DNA of 64,000 bases. It comes from Paeniglutamicibacter terrestris. Lineage in GTDB: Bacteria > Actinomycetota > Actinomycetes > Actinomycetales > Micrococcaceae. Shown here piece after piece: positions 18,619 through 26,494 of this stretch; position 1 is the stretch's first letter; each line of letters opens with the position of its first letter. The DNA lies in the NCBI RefSeq assembly GCF_012271785.1, contig NZ_JAAWVT010000009.1, forward strand, positions 62,001 to 126,000, written 5' to 3'. Position numbers and translations under genes: made by a program. Under the pieces are notes generated by a model. It was not told the DNA's origin. It did no database searches and saw nothing but the letters and a program-made list of their open reading frames with translations.

Positions 18619-18626
18619 GATACAAT
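18619..18626 (+). promoter_or_regulatory. Extended -10 promoter of acyltransferase 1
   Basis: TGATACAAT is an extended -10 (TGnTACAAT) 7 nt before the ATG at 18634. No Shine-Dalgarno sequence fits between them, so the transcript is probably leaderless. Confidence 0.6.
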
Positions 18627-18633
18627 CCGGGGT

Positions 18634-19209
18634 ATGTCATCGATTGAAGAGCAGCTCGCGACACTGACAGACCGTGTCCAGAAACTTGAAAAAGCTAATA
18701 CGGATCTACGGAACCGCGTGGCTCGGGCCTACCCGCTCCACTTCATTGCCCCAGAAGGCGTAACTGTTGGTGAAGGGGCGAGAGTGCATCCGACGAGTCA
18801 GCTATTCGCATCTGACGGACGTGACATAAAAATCGGTTCGAAGACGCTGATTCGTCGAGGCGCGGAAATAGTTGGTCCGGTTTCCATTGGTTCAGGATGT
18901 TCATTCAATCGAGACTTGTACATGCGGGCGAATGTCACGATTGGCAACAACGTAAACGTTGGGGCTTTCGCTAAGTTCGTCACCGACACTCACGCAATCG
19001 CAAGTAGTGAACGTCGCGCCGGCCAGTGGACATTTCCTGCCATCACGGTTGGAGACGGTGCATTCATCGGTATCAACGTGACCATTCTGGGTGGAGTAAA
19101 TGTAGGCGCAGGTGCTGTTATTGCAGCCGGCTCGCTGGTCACGAAGGATGTGGAACCCAACTCCATGGTTGGCGGCGTACCCGCAAAGAAGATCAAGGAC
19201 CTGCCGTAG
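18634..19209 (+). CDS. Hexapeptide-repeat acyltransferase 1 (left-handed beta-helix)
   Basis: The product is 191 residues. An N-terminal coiled coil (1-30) precedes a left-handed beta-helix built of imperfect hexads (VTVGEG, ITVGDG, VNVGAG) and ends in SMVGGVPAKKIKDLP, the usual C-terminus of O-acetyltransferases of the CysE/LacA/WbbJ group. By family it would transfer an acetyl or similar group from CoA to a sugar or small metabolite. A paralogue of the same design lies at 21848. It is on the plus strand in a minus-strand phage block, so it is probably expressed in the lysogen. Confidence 0.8.
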   Translation: MSSIEEQLATLTDRVQKLEKANTDLRNRVARAYPLHFIAPEGVTVGEGARVHPTSQLFASDGRDIKIGSKTLIRRGAEIVGPVSIGSGCSFNRDLYMRANVTIGNNVNVGAFAKFVTDTHAIASSERRAGQWTFPAITVGDGAFIGINVTILGGVNVGAGAVIAAGSLVTKDVEPNSMVGGVPAKKIKDLP

Positions 19210-19284
19210 TCGTCCATTTGAAATTTGATCTTCGCTATTCGTAGTGGACAATGAACGGGTTGTCTGCGTACAAGGAGTCTCACG

Positions 19285-20268
19285 ATGGCTATCCACCCGA
19301 TTTACAAGAGCGACGTGATCCACCTGGATTCGCTCGATTCGTTTCAGCCGAAACCTGGCGATGAAGAGCGAATTCATACAATCAACATTGGCGATGGAAT
19401 GGAACTTGGCCTCATGGTCGGGATGCCTACCACCGAGAGCGATGTGCTCCGGGTTGGCTTTCATGCCGCCAAGTCCGCCAAAGACCCCAGAGTACATATG
19501 TTCTCTCCGCTCGCATTATCGCGAGAGTCAGAAGACCCATACATACTCTTTTCAGACCCCACTTTGACCCTTAGTGATTCCACGATCCTCTCTTGGTACC
19601 TGGGCACACCTGAAGTTGACCCTGACGATTGGATGGAACTGCTCGTCCGCCGGATGATGGAAGCCACAGGTGCGAAGTATCTGCTGGTCGAAGGTTCGTC
19701 AGCTGGCGGGTTCACAGCTATGCGGTTCGCTGCGCGATTCCGATTCGCCGTTGCGGTCCCTAAAATCCCGCAAACCGACTTGTTCCGATACCGCGAAGGG
19801 CCCTTAGCTAATACCATGCGCGCCGCAGGCTGGACTGGCATGGGCTATGAACGCGTTATGGCTGAATGCCCTCAACGGTTTCGCACTGCGGACATCTACA
19901 ACGACCGCAATTGGAACAGGGGAAACATCGTTCAGTACGTCCAGAATGTGGGTGACACCTGGCACGTTAACGACCATCTGACACCATTCCTGGCTGAACT
20001 CGGCGCCAGCCGTCCAGACGTGTTCTCAGCCGCCAAGGGCCAGTTCGCTATTTCAAGGCCATTCACAGGCGCTGGCCACGTCGGGATTCCGAGGCCGCAC
20101 TGGGTAGCCGAGGCAAAGTTCGCGCTGAACAGGCTGAGAAAAATGCGACCACTTCCCGAACCTGAATCGCCTTGGGAAAAGCCCTCTACATTCGTTCTGC
20201 CTGCGAATCTGCACGCGGTTCGGGAAGCGAATATCCGTGCCCACTCAATCGGAAACGTGAACTGGTAA
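19285..20268 (+). CDS. Alpha/beta-hydrolase-like protein in the cargo block
   Basis: The product is 327 residues, with AAGGAG before the ATG. The nucleophile elbow GSSAGG is at 137-142 (Ser139), and a candidate catalytic His265 lies in GAGHVG; the acid residue is not certain. It fits a serine esterase, acyltransferase or lipase fold. It follows acyltransferase 1 by 75 bp on the same strand and ends 3 bp from the convergent PP-loop gene. A joint role in modifying or trimming acyl groups on a surface glycan is inferred from the neighbours only. Confidence 0.7.
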   Translation: MAIHPIYKSDVIHLDSLDSFQPKPGDEERIHTINIGDGMELGLMVGMPTTESDVLRVGFHAAKSAKDPRVHMFSPLALSRESEDPYILFSDPTLTLSDSTILSWYLGTPEVDPDDWMELLVRRMMEATGAKYLLVEGSSAGGFTAMRFAARFRFAVAVPKIPQTDLFRYREGPLANTMRAAGWTGMGYERVMAECPQRFRTADIYNDRNWNRGNIVQYVQNVGDTWHVNDHLTPFLAELGASRPDVFSAAKGQFAISRPFTGAGHVGIPRPHWVAEAKFALNRLRKMRPLPEPESPWEKPSTFVLPANLHAVREANIRAHSIGNVNW

Positions 20269-20270
20269 CT

Positions 20271-21407
20271 TTATTCGCCCCGGAGTAGCCTCATGACCTT
20301 GGCGGCCTCGAACCAATCTTTGCGGTCGTAAGGCATGATGTTGTTTTGCGTTAGACGGTTGTACCAATCGCCCAGCACATGTTTGTCCACGCCGTGGTAA
20401 GCCTGCGGGTTCACCTTCGACATGAATGAGATGTCGATTTGCTCGAGGGCTTCAACGACGTTTGCCGGGATACCTTCGACGTAGGACGGTGAAATGTAGT
20501 CGACACCCATCGTCTTGATGACGTAAAGGGAAGACAAATCAGTGGCAAAAGATCCGCCCCAATTTATCTTCGTACTGCGATTGAGAATTTCTGGGAGCTG
20601 AGTCGGGATGTTTAAGTCGGTCGAGACGGCTTCAACCATCTGATATTTTCGCTGGAATTTGTCTTCATGCGGCAACGCAACAGACATGAGTGCATCAACT
20701 AGAAGCCCAGGGTGGTTCTTGGCAACTATCTGCAGAGCTCCGATTTCCGTCACGCCGGTCACAGGATTTTCTAGCTTCATCCCCAGCGCGTTCGCAACAG
20801 GAATGCCGCCCGTGCTCTGGTCGAGTGGATGGGAGAACAGGCGTGGCAAAGATCCCGCAAGGATTGACCCGAAAGAGTACGATCCAAGCTGCAGTTCGTC
20901 ACGCAGCAGTATGGAACCGATTCCCATGAACTGCCACCCATAGGTGTTCAGTTTGAGCGCTGTCATATTAGTGCGGATCGTAAACGGGTTGAAGCGCTCG
21001 AAGAAATTACGTTCGCGGCTAAAGTTCCCGCCGAAATCGAGAGAGATCAGGTTGGCGTCTTTCAAGATTTCCTTGGCAGCAAGGGAATCGAATCCGCCCG
21101 AGAAGTTTAACCCACGTTGAGTGCCCGGCCGGTGCCGAGTGCCAAGCCCGTGAAGATGAATCAGCTTAGCTTGTAATGCTTGCTCGATTGTCTTCACCTG
21201 CTCAGGGCCAATCGGGAGCGCAATCTCTACTTCGTCGAATGCCTGTCCGCAGAGCGAAGCATAGGCAGCTGCAATAAGATCCGGGGAAGGGACGAATGAG
21301 TAGGGAAGTTGAATTCGAAACTCTTCCGTTGTTTCGCGAGTTACGTTGCAACGTATCCAGCCGTCAGCCGACACATCAATATCAGTAAACGCAATTCGTT
21401 TTGTCAT
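20271..21407 (-). CDS. PP-loop (adenine nucleotide alpha-hydrolase-like) protein
   Basis: The product is 378 residues from the ATG at 21407; an in-frame TTG 12 nt upstream is possible. SGGFDS at 103-108 is the PP-loop that binds ATP pyrophosphate in asparagine-synthetase-like, tRNA-thiolation and ExsB-like enzymes. Such enzymes adenylate a carboxyl or carbonyl. The N-terminal 95 residues are not recognised. It is the only minus-strand gene of the cargo block and could belong to the same pathway, for example by making an amidated or adenylated intermediate. Confidence 0.7.
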   Translation of the reverse strand: MTKRIAFTDIDVSADGWIRCNVTRETTEEFRIQLPYSFVPSPDLIAAAYASLCGQAFDEVEIALPIGPEQVKTIEQALQAKLIHLHGLGTRHRPGTQRGLNFSGGFDSLAAKEILKDANLISLDFGGNFSRERNFFERFNPFTIRTNMTALKLNTYGWQFMGIGSILLRDELQLGSYSFGSILAGSLPRLFSHPLDQSTGGIPVANALGMKLENPVTGVTEIGALQIVAKNHPGLLVDALMSVALPHEDKFQRKYQMVEAVSTDLNIPTQLPEILNRSTKINWGGSFATDLSSLYVIKTMGVDYISPSYVEGIPANVVEALEQIDISFMSKVNPQAYHGVDKHVLGDWYNRLTQNNIMPYDRKDWFEAAKVMRLLRGE

Positions 21408-21512
21408 CCAACATCCCAATCTAGTTGTAGCCCAAGTGAAGATGATACGTGTGAACGGCTACAATCTGAATCTACAGCCCAATATTTTCACCTCTTCATA
21501 CAAGGACGCCCG

Positions 21513-21761
21513 GTGAACCAAAGCGATTCTGATGCAATCGATCCTGCTGTGGAAATGATGCTCTCGACGTTGGATTCCATTTTCGAGGAAGACCCAACTC
21601 CGGATCCACAACGCCAACGCCTTACCCGGCGTCACTCTTCGCTATCAATAGAGCTTGAAGCATTCGACAATGACCCCAGCAATTCGTTGAACCGGATCCG
21701 CTCGGAGATCGTTGCGGATTTGCGGCGCGTCATCGAAGAGATGCAAGGTGGGCACGACTGA
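21513..21761 (+). CDS. Small acidic helical protein of unknown function
   Basis: The product is 82 residues from a GTG preceded by AAGGAC. An in-frame ATG at 21309 would run antisense through the PP-loop gene and was rejected. It is rich in Asp, Glu and Arg, with a predicted helical C-terminus (RSEIVADLRRVIEEM). No family is recognised. Confidence 0.55.
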   Translation: MNQSDSDAIDPAVEMMLSTLDSIFEEDPTPDPQRQRLTRRHSSLSIELEAFDNDPSNSLNRIRSEIVADLRRVIEEMQGGHD

Positions 21762-21847
21762 TTGCTGCTGTCACTCGCTAGGCAAGATGCGTATTTGATG
21801 GCGCTTAGATTTTAATTCACACACGTCCGACAACTAGACTGCAGCCC

Positions 21848-22405
21848 ATGTCCACTATTGAAGATCGTCTCGCTGCCTTGGAAGAAGTTGTGCAAGAGTT
21901 GAGGGCGGAGGTTGCGAGGCTTCGTCCTCCCCGATCTTGGGTCCCCGTTGAAGGTGTCACAAAAGGCCAGGGCGCTCGGATACACCCGACCTGCGCGATG
22001 ATTACAGGTGCAGGGCGAGAAATATCTGTCGGAGAAAGGACGAGCGTTCTCCGTTACGGTGAATGGGTTGGCCCGATCAGCATTGGCAAACATTGCTTTA
22101 TTAATCAGAAGTCTTACATTCGGGCTAATGTCTCGATCGGCGACAACGTCAATATTGGTCCGTTCGTAAAACTTGTCACCGATGGGCACGTTCAAGGCCC
22201 GGCTTCTCGACGCGCAGCAGCAAACACTTTCGAGCCGATCTCCATCGGCTCGGGTACCTGGATCGGGGCAGGTGTCATAGTCACGGCAGGTGTCACGATT
22301 GGTGAATCGTGCATAATCGCCGCTGGATCAGTGGTAACGAAGGATGTGCCGCCAAATACCATGGTTGGCGGAGTTCCAGCTAGGAAGATAAAGGATTTGC
22401 CCTGA
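21848..22405 (+). CDS. Hexapeptide-repeat acyltransferase 2, paralogue of 18634
   Basis: The product is 185 residues with the same layout as the 18634 protein: an N-terminal coiled coil ([20 protein letters not shown]), hexad beta-helix turns (ISIGSG, VTIGES) and the C-terminus [15 protein letters not shown]. The shared closing motif and N-terminus point to duplication of one ancestor and possibly a mixed trimer. -10 TAGACT (21835-21840) is 7 nt before the ATG and TTAATT lies 17 bp further up, so a leaderless mRNA is again likely. The acceptor substrate is unknown. Confidence 0.8.
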   Translation: MSTIEDRLAALEEVVQELRAEVARLRPPRSWVPVEGVTKGQGARIHPTCAMITGAGREISVGERTSVLRYGEWVGPISIGKHCFINQKSYIRANVSIGDNVNIGPFVKLVTDGHVQGPASRRAAANTFEPISIGSGTWIGAGVIVTAGVTIGESCIIAAGSVVTKDVPPNTMVGGVPARKIKDLP

Positions 22406-22496
22406 CAGCCTAGGATCAAGCGAAATTGGTTGCGGCCTAAGGTAACCCTGCGTCGAATGAAGTGGAAAACTCTCTCACGTCTTACGGTAGCGGCGG

Positions 22497-22645
22497 TCAC
22501 CAATTATCTGAATGGGCAAGTTGCCAGCTTTCGCAGGCTTCGTCTCCGCAGTCGCACCCGGTCACGGATTTTCCGTGGCTGAGTAAAAATTCTGGGCTGA
22601 CGCCTGAACGTTTCGCGTAGCAGCGAGGAATTCGGCTGCAGTCAT
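22497..22645 (-). pseudogene. Frameshift-broken small tail-region gene
   Basis: From an ATG at 22645 (after a stem-loop and AGGATCC) the frame begins MTAAEFLAAT, then loses sense and stops. A second frame continues as AKRSGVSPEFLLSHGKSV and then TGCDCGDEACESWQLA to a stop at 22497. Joined, they give a protein of about 48 residues ending in a CxC...C...W segment that looks like a short actinophage tail-region protein. There is one frame change near 22615. The rest of 22406-22722 shows no other gene. Confidence 0.5.
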
Positions 22646-22672
22646 TTCGAAGGATCCTATCGGGGGGACGAG

Positions 22673-22710
22673 GCCGTGTGGAGGGCATAAAAAATGCGCC
22701 TCCACACGGG
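22673..22710 (-). terminator. Inverted repeat downstream of the tail operon
   Basis: CCGTGTGGAGG pairs with CCTCCACACGG around a T-rich loop. It ends the minus-strand tail transcript, or heads the broken gene to its left. Confidence 0.65.
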
Positions 22711-22722
22711 CGCTCATTATGG

Positions 22723-22941
22723 TTATTCGGTTGGTGAATCCGCCGGTGGGTCGATGGCCGGAGGAGTCTCTGCCTTCGCTGTTTGTAGATCTTCAACATC
22801 CCCTCCACCGTCAACATACTTAGCGGTGAGGTCCCGGATCTGGTCCGGGATAGTAGCGAGTGCCTGCCTGCGTTCCCGCTCCGCTAGGACAGCATTCAGG
22901 TGTTCGTATAGTTCGTCGTCAGTCATGGTCTTGAGGTCCAT
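22723..22941 (-). CDS. Small acidic tail-region protein
   Basis: The product is 72 residues, with an ideal AAGGAGCACCC leader before the ATG. The N-terminal half is helical (MTDDELYEHLNAVLAERER) and the C-terminus is Pro/Ala/Asp rich. It lies 9 bp after the fibre gene. Similar short genes follow tail fibres in many actinophages; the function is unknown. Confidence 0.65.
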   Translation of the reverse strand: MDLKTMTDDELYEHLNAVLAERERRQALATIPDQIRDLTAKYVDGGGDVEDLQTAKAETPPAIDPPADSPTE

Positions 22942-22950
22942 GGGTGCTCC

Positions 22951-24870
22951 TTAGTTGGGGATTGTTCCGACAGCAGTTCCGGGAAGGGACGTGGGCCAAG
23001 CCTGCTGTGTTGACCAGCTGACCTTCCCGCGGTAGAAGTCGCCGGGCACTGGCGAAAGGTACACCGGGACCCAGCCCGATGAGGCGACACCAACCCGTCG
23101 GAGGCCCGGGGGCCCATCGACCCCGTTGTACCAATGCGTGATGGGTGGTCGAAATCCGACGGGGATGCCGCCTGCTGCGAGCATGTCGTAGGCAGACCCG
23201 GTGGCTCCACTCATGGCAACATCAGAAAACACGAGCGAAACCTCGTCCCTTGACCGGGACAGGTATAGCTTTCCCGACGTGACATTTGGGGCCAGTGCGG
23301 TGATATCCCGAAGCCCGGATTCTCCGTAGACGAGCTGCTCGCGCCCGTTGACGTAGTCCCAGATCCTGACCGCACGTCCTGCCGTCTCCGAAACGGTGTA
23401 GCGCTGCCCTGTATCCAGAATCGCGCCAACGGCTGCAGAAGCGAACCTTGCATAACCAGCGCTGCTCAGGTGAATATCAACGGTCGAAGCCGACCACCGC
23501 TTATCTAGCTGCTTCCCGTTTGGGTCGGTAATTGCCTCGGCGGCATCCAAGACCATGAGAGCACCACCGGGAAGGGTGTCTTTGATCCACTTATTGAGCT
23601 GCTGGCGTACCGTCTCCTGAGCTGCGGACGCATCGTGTCGTGGAAGGCACGTCAACATCACAACGTTCTTAGTTGTCACCGATGAGATCAGTGGGAACGT
23701 GGTGTTGAATCGAGTGATGAGGTTCGCCAGGGTTACGCCTGCGGCAAACACATCGTTGGACCACATGTCCCAATACAGGGTCGTGGGTCGGGCAATCTTG
23801 TAGAGACTACTAATGTACTTGTTGAACTTCCACGCCAAGGTGCTCGTCCACTCAGTCATGGCGGTGCCCGAATGCGCGTAGAACATGGGGATCGCACGAT
23901 TGGCTCGGGCATGCCGAGAAGCCCAAGAGTCGTAGACCGGTAGGGCGGCCGACTGGCCCACAGTCAGCGATGTCCCGAAATAGGCGTGCACCGGAGTGTT
24001 CTCCGGAACTTCGACTTCGATCCATACGTCCAGCGGGGATTCCTGGACCTGCGTCATCGGCGGGTTGGGTGTATTCACTGCGACGGAGCCGCCGGTAAGT
24101 GACCAGCCGCCGCCTTGGGCTAGATGGTTGTTCTGTGCCGCGGACGTGTATCCGTATCGAATAACATAGTCTCTTTCGATTTCCAGCGGGTAGTCATCGA
24201 CCCATGGTGTGACGTATTCGGAACCTGTCGAGGGAGTTTGGATCCCGCTGTTGCCGACGATGTTCTTGCCGGTACCGGTCAGGAAGGCTCCAAACGCATC
24301 ACCGTTTGAGATGCGAACCATCTCCCCGATACTGATGCCCATGATGGTCAGTGCGCCCGTGTAAGCGACACCGGAACGGTCATTGTAGTTACGGAAGTGA
24401 ATGCGCCAGCGAGGTACACGGACAGCTGTTGTGTACGGCAGGGCATGGCCCACGTCGATGGCAGTGGTGACACCGCCGCCCTGAGCGCATGTGAGTGCAG
24501 TGCCCACGCGCTTGGCCTGCGGCCGGAGCTTCCACCCGCTCGTGTTGGCTGGGACAGTGGAAATGGTGCGTTCCCACGTGCGGCCAAGATCGCCAAGCTC
24601 TGCCCAAACGACGGTGCTCGTCGTTGAACCGACGGGCGTGATAGTTACCTGACCGGGTCCCGCACCGTAGGGCCGCTCAGCGATCCCGTCAACGAAAGCC
24701 TGCGTTGGTAGGCGGTAGATTCCGTCGTTGGCCAGCCCGGTCCAAGTGGTCAGGGCGCCCGCTGGCACGGAATTCTTGAACTTGAGCGCGTCTTCGGCGC
24801 CGGTCCCCGAGTCGCCTTTGAGGCCACGGGGTCCGCGATTGTTTCCTACGATGATGTAATTTGCAGCCAT
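22951..24870 (-). CDS. Tail fibre with SGNH-hydrolase domain
   Basis: The product is 639 residues. A short collagen-like start (GPRGLKGDSG, residues 13-22) is followed by beta-rich fibre sequence. Residues about 290-490 contain an SGNH/GDSL esterase: Ser301 in FGTSLTVG, Asn372 in WSND, and the Asp465/His467 pair in DIHLSS. The last 150 residues are again beta-rich. By family it would remove acyl groups from a cell-surface polymer during adsorption. Its presence in a phage that also carries two acyltransferases is notable. Confidence 0.82.
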   Translation of the reverse strand: MAANYIIVGNNRGPRGLKGDSGTGAEDALKFKNSVPAGALTTWTGLANDGIYRLPTQAFVDGIAERPYGAGPGQVTITPVGSTTSTVVWAELGDLGRTWERTISTVPANTSGWKLRPQAKRVGTALTCAQGGGVTTAIDVGHALPYTTAVRVPRWRIHFRNYNDRSGVAYTGALTIMGISIGEMVRISNGDAFGAFLTGTGKNIVGNSGIQTPSTGSEYVTPWVDDYPLEIERDYVIRYGYTSAAQNNHLAQGGGWSLTGGSVAVNTPNPPMTQVQESPLDVWIEVEVPENTPVHAYFGTSLTVGQSAALPVYDSWASRHARANRAIPMFYAHSGTAMTEWTSTLAWKFNKYISSLYKIARPTTLYWDMWSNDVFAAGVTLANLITRFNTTFPLISSVTTKNVVMLTCLPRHDASAAQETVRQQLNKWIKDTLPGGALMVLDAAEAITDPNGKQLDKRWSASTVDIHLSSAGYARFASAAVGAILDTGQRYTVSETAGRAVRIWDYVNGREQLVYGESGLRDITALAPNVTSGKLYLSRSRDEVSLVFSDVAMSGATGSAYDMLAAGGIPVGFRPPITHWYNGVDGPPGLRRVGVASSGWVPVYLSPVPGDFYRGKVSWSTQQAWPTSLPGTAVGTIPN

Positions 24871-24874
24871 CGTG

Positions 24875-25372
24875 TCACCACCACCTTGTGATTATGTCGC
24901 CCAAAGTGAGCTCGGGGATTGGTCCGGTTTCCCGGTCTGGGTCTGCGGGGTCGAGGTAGTTCCAGATGTATCCGCGAGCTGGGGGCGGGGTGAGTCCTAC
25001 CCACCAGATCCATGGGTTGGCTCCACCGCCGGGGCCGCTACCTATGCCGGTAAGATTGGCCAGCTCGGATAGGGTGCCACCGCCAGCGGGGACACGGATC
25101 TGGAAGTCCAAGTAGGCGATCAGGTTGCCCTCTTCGTCGAGCCACTCGATCCGGACTGTGTACCAAGCATCGCGAAGCATGCTCACGGTCGGTTCGAGGT
25201 TCGTGGAGAACGTCCCATCCGATCCGGGGGTCACCGTCTGCGTATTCTCAGGTCGGATTCCGCCGCCGGACGCGGTGATATTTCCGGCGTTGAGGGTGAA
25301 CTTCACAATCCCATTACGGTTAGCCATCGCTACCCCGCCAATGTCTTTCAGGTTCCCGGTCACGGTCGCCAT
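24875..25372 (-). CDS. Minor tail protein with Ig/carboxypeptidase-like fold
   Basis: The product is 165 residues, with AAGGAGCACCT before the ATG. The sequence (IRPENTQTVTPGSDGTFSTN) resembles a carboxypeptidase-regulatory or Ig-like beta-sandwich, followed by a Gly/Pro-rich linker and a Trp-rich tail. It sits 4 bp before the fibre gene and may join fibre to baseplate. Confidence 0.65.
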   Translation of the reverse strand: MATVTGNLKDIGGVAMANRNGIVKFTLNAGNITASGGGIRPENTQTVTPGSDGTFSTNLEPTVSMLRDAWYTVRIEWLDEEGNLIAYLDFQIRVPAGGGTLSELANLTGIGSGPGGGANPWIWWVGLTPPPARGYIWNYLDPADPDRETGPIPELTLGDIITRWW

Positions 25373-25387
25373 AGGTGCTCCTTAAAA

Positions 25388-25415
25388 GCGAAAGCCACCG
25401 GGTGAGCGGTGGCTT
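25388..25415 (-). terminator. Stem-loop between small tail gene and minor tail gene
   Basis: The minus-strand AGCCACCG-ctcacc-CGGTGGCT is followed by TTCGCTTTT and then directly by AAGGAGC of the next gene. A near-identical stem-loop occurs at 48247-48269. Confidence 0.7.
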
Positions 25416-25424
25416 GGTGAGTGG

Positions 25425-25598
25425 TTAGCTGGAACGAGGCGGGCCGGGCTTGGGTGCCCGTTCGGCTTCGAGTTCTAGGATGCGTCGGTCGCGTATCTTG
25501 ACCAGGGCATTCGCCTTGGCCAGAAGGAACTGAGTGTCAGCCAAAGCTTGCCGGTACTCATCAACAACACTCTGAGCTGTTATTTGTTCGTCGGTCAT
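25425..25598 (-). CDS. Small helical tail-region protein (57 residues)
   Basis: It starts at an ATG with AGGAGCACCC upstream and is mostly one charged helix (VVDEYRQALADTQFLLAK, then RDRRILELEAERA) with a Pro-rich end. It probably forms a coiled coil. It is in line with the tail operon, between the repeat-bearing fibre-like protein and the Ig-like protein. No family is recognised. Confidence 0.65.
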   Translation of the reverse strand: MTDEQITAQSVVDEYRQALADTQFLLAKANALVKIRDRRILELEAERAPKPGPPRSS

Positions 25599-25606
25599 GG
25601 GTGCTC

Positions 25607-26491
25607 CTATGCGGTGACTCGATAGAAAATGCCGTTGGAATCGACGTGGACGTTGGCGGTGGCCACGGTCGTGTTGGGTAAGCTCCCGACGCGAAGGCGG
25701 TTTTGGGATAGCTCTGTTGTCGCACCTGCTTTGATGGTCCCTGTGACTACCAAGTTTCCGTTCACGCTGGTCTGCGGAGCGTTGAGGTTGATGATGGTTG
25801 ACTCAAGGGTCACCTTGCTTTGCCCGGAGACTTGCACAGTGTCGTGATTCAGCGACATGCCCAGTGCGTTGCTCGCACTGATAGCCCCGCCTGGAACGTT
25901 CATCTGCGCCGTTCCTGCGCCCTGATTCTCAAGGACCAAACCCCCGAGGATGATCTTCTTGGAAGGGTCCACGGTCAGGTTGTTCTTGAGAGTCGTCGGC
26001 CCATCGATGGACAGTGAGCCCTTGGAGACCAGATCGCCGTTGGCAGCAATGTCGAACAGTCCGAACTTCGCGCTCCCGTCCGGGTTCAACTCGAACGATC
26101 CCGCCGCTAGCGTCCCATCTGGCGAAATGTCCAGTCCGCCAAACGTGGCCGAACCATCCGGCCGTATCTGTGAATCGCCAGCAGTGAATAACCCGCCTGA
26201 GACAATCGCAAAGTTTCCCGCAACGTCAGTCGGGCCAGTTAGGTGGTTGGATCCACTTAGGTTGTTCGTGCCCGAAAGATTATTCGTCCCAGAAAGGTTG
26301 TTCGTTCCGCTTCCATTGAGCGTGCCCGTGACATCAAGTACACCGTCAATAGCAACATACGATTCGTTCATCCAATGAGTACTGCCCCGGTCGACCACCG
26401 TTGAAGATAGGTCAGTCTTGGTGCCGTACTGCCGATCCTTACGCTGCTGCCGAGTGACATTCTCCCCGGTCAGGTCTACGGTTCGCGCCAT
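25607..26491 (-). CDS. Repeat-containing minor tail or fibre protein
   Basis: The product is 294 residues. Residues 58-85 are tandem NNLSGT hexapeptides (18-bp DNA repeats at about 26236-26315). They are followed by beta-helix-like repeats with recurring PDGSATF, PDGTLAA and PDGSAKF units, a pattern typical of phage fibre shafts. GGGAGGGTGACGC precedes the ATG. It likely forms a trimeric fibre near the baseplate. Confidence 0.7.
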   Translation of the reverse strand: MARTVDLTGENVTRQQRKDRQYGTKTDLSSTVVDRGSTHWMNESYVAIDGVLDVTGTLNGSGTNNLSGTNNLSGTNNLSGSNHLTGPTDVAGNFAIVSGGLFTAGDSQIRPDGSATFGGLDISPDGTLAAGSFELNPDGSAKFGLFDIAANGDLVSKGSLSIDGPTTLKNNLTVDPSKKIILGGLVLENQGAGTAQMNVPGGAISASNALGMSLNHDTVQVSGQSKVTLESTIINLNAPQTSVNGNLVVTGTIKAGATTELSQNRLRVGSLPNTTVATANVHVDSNGIFYRVTA

Positions 26492-26494
26492 GCG

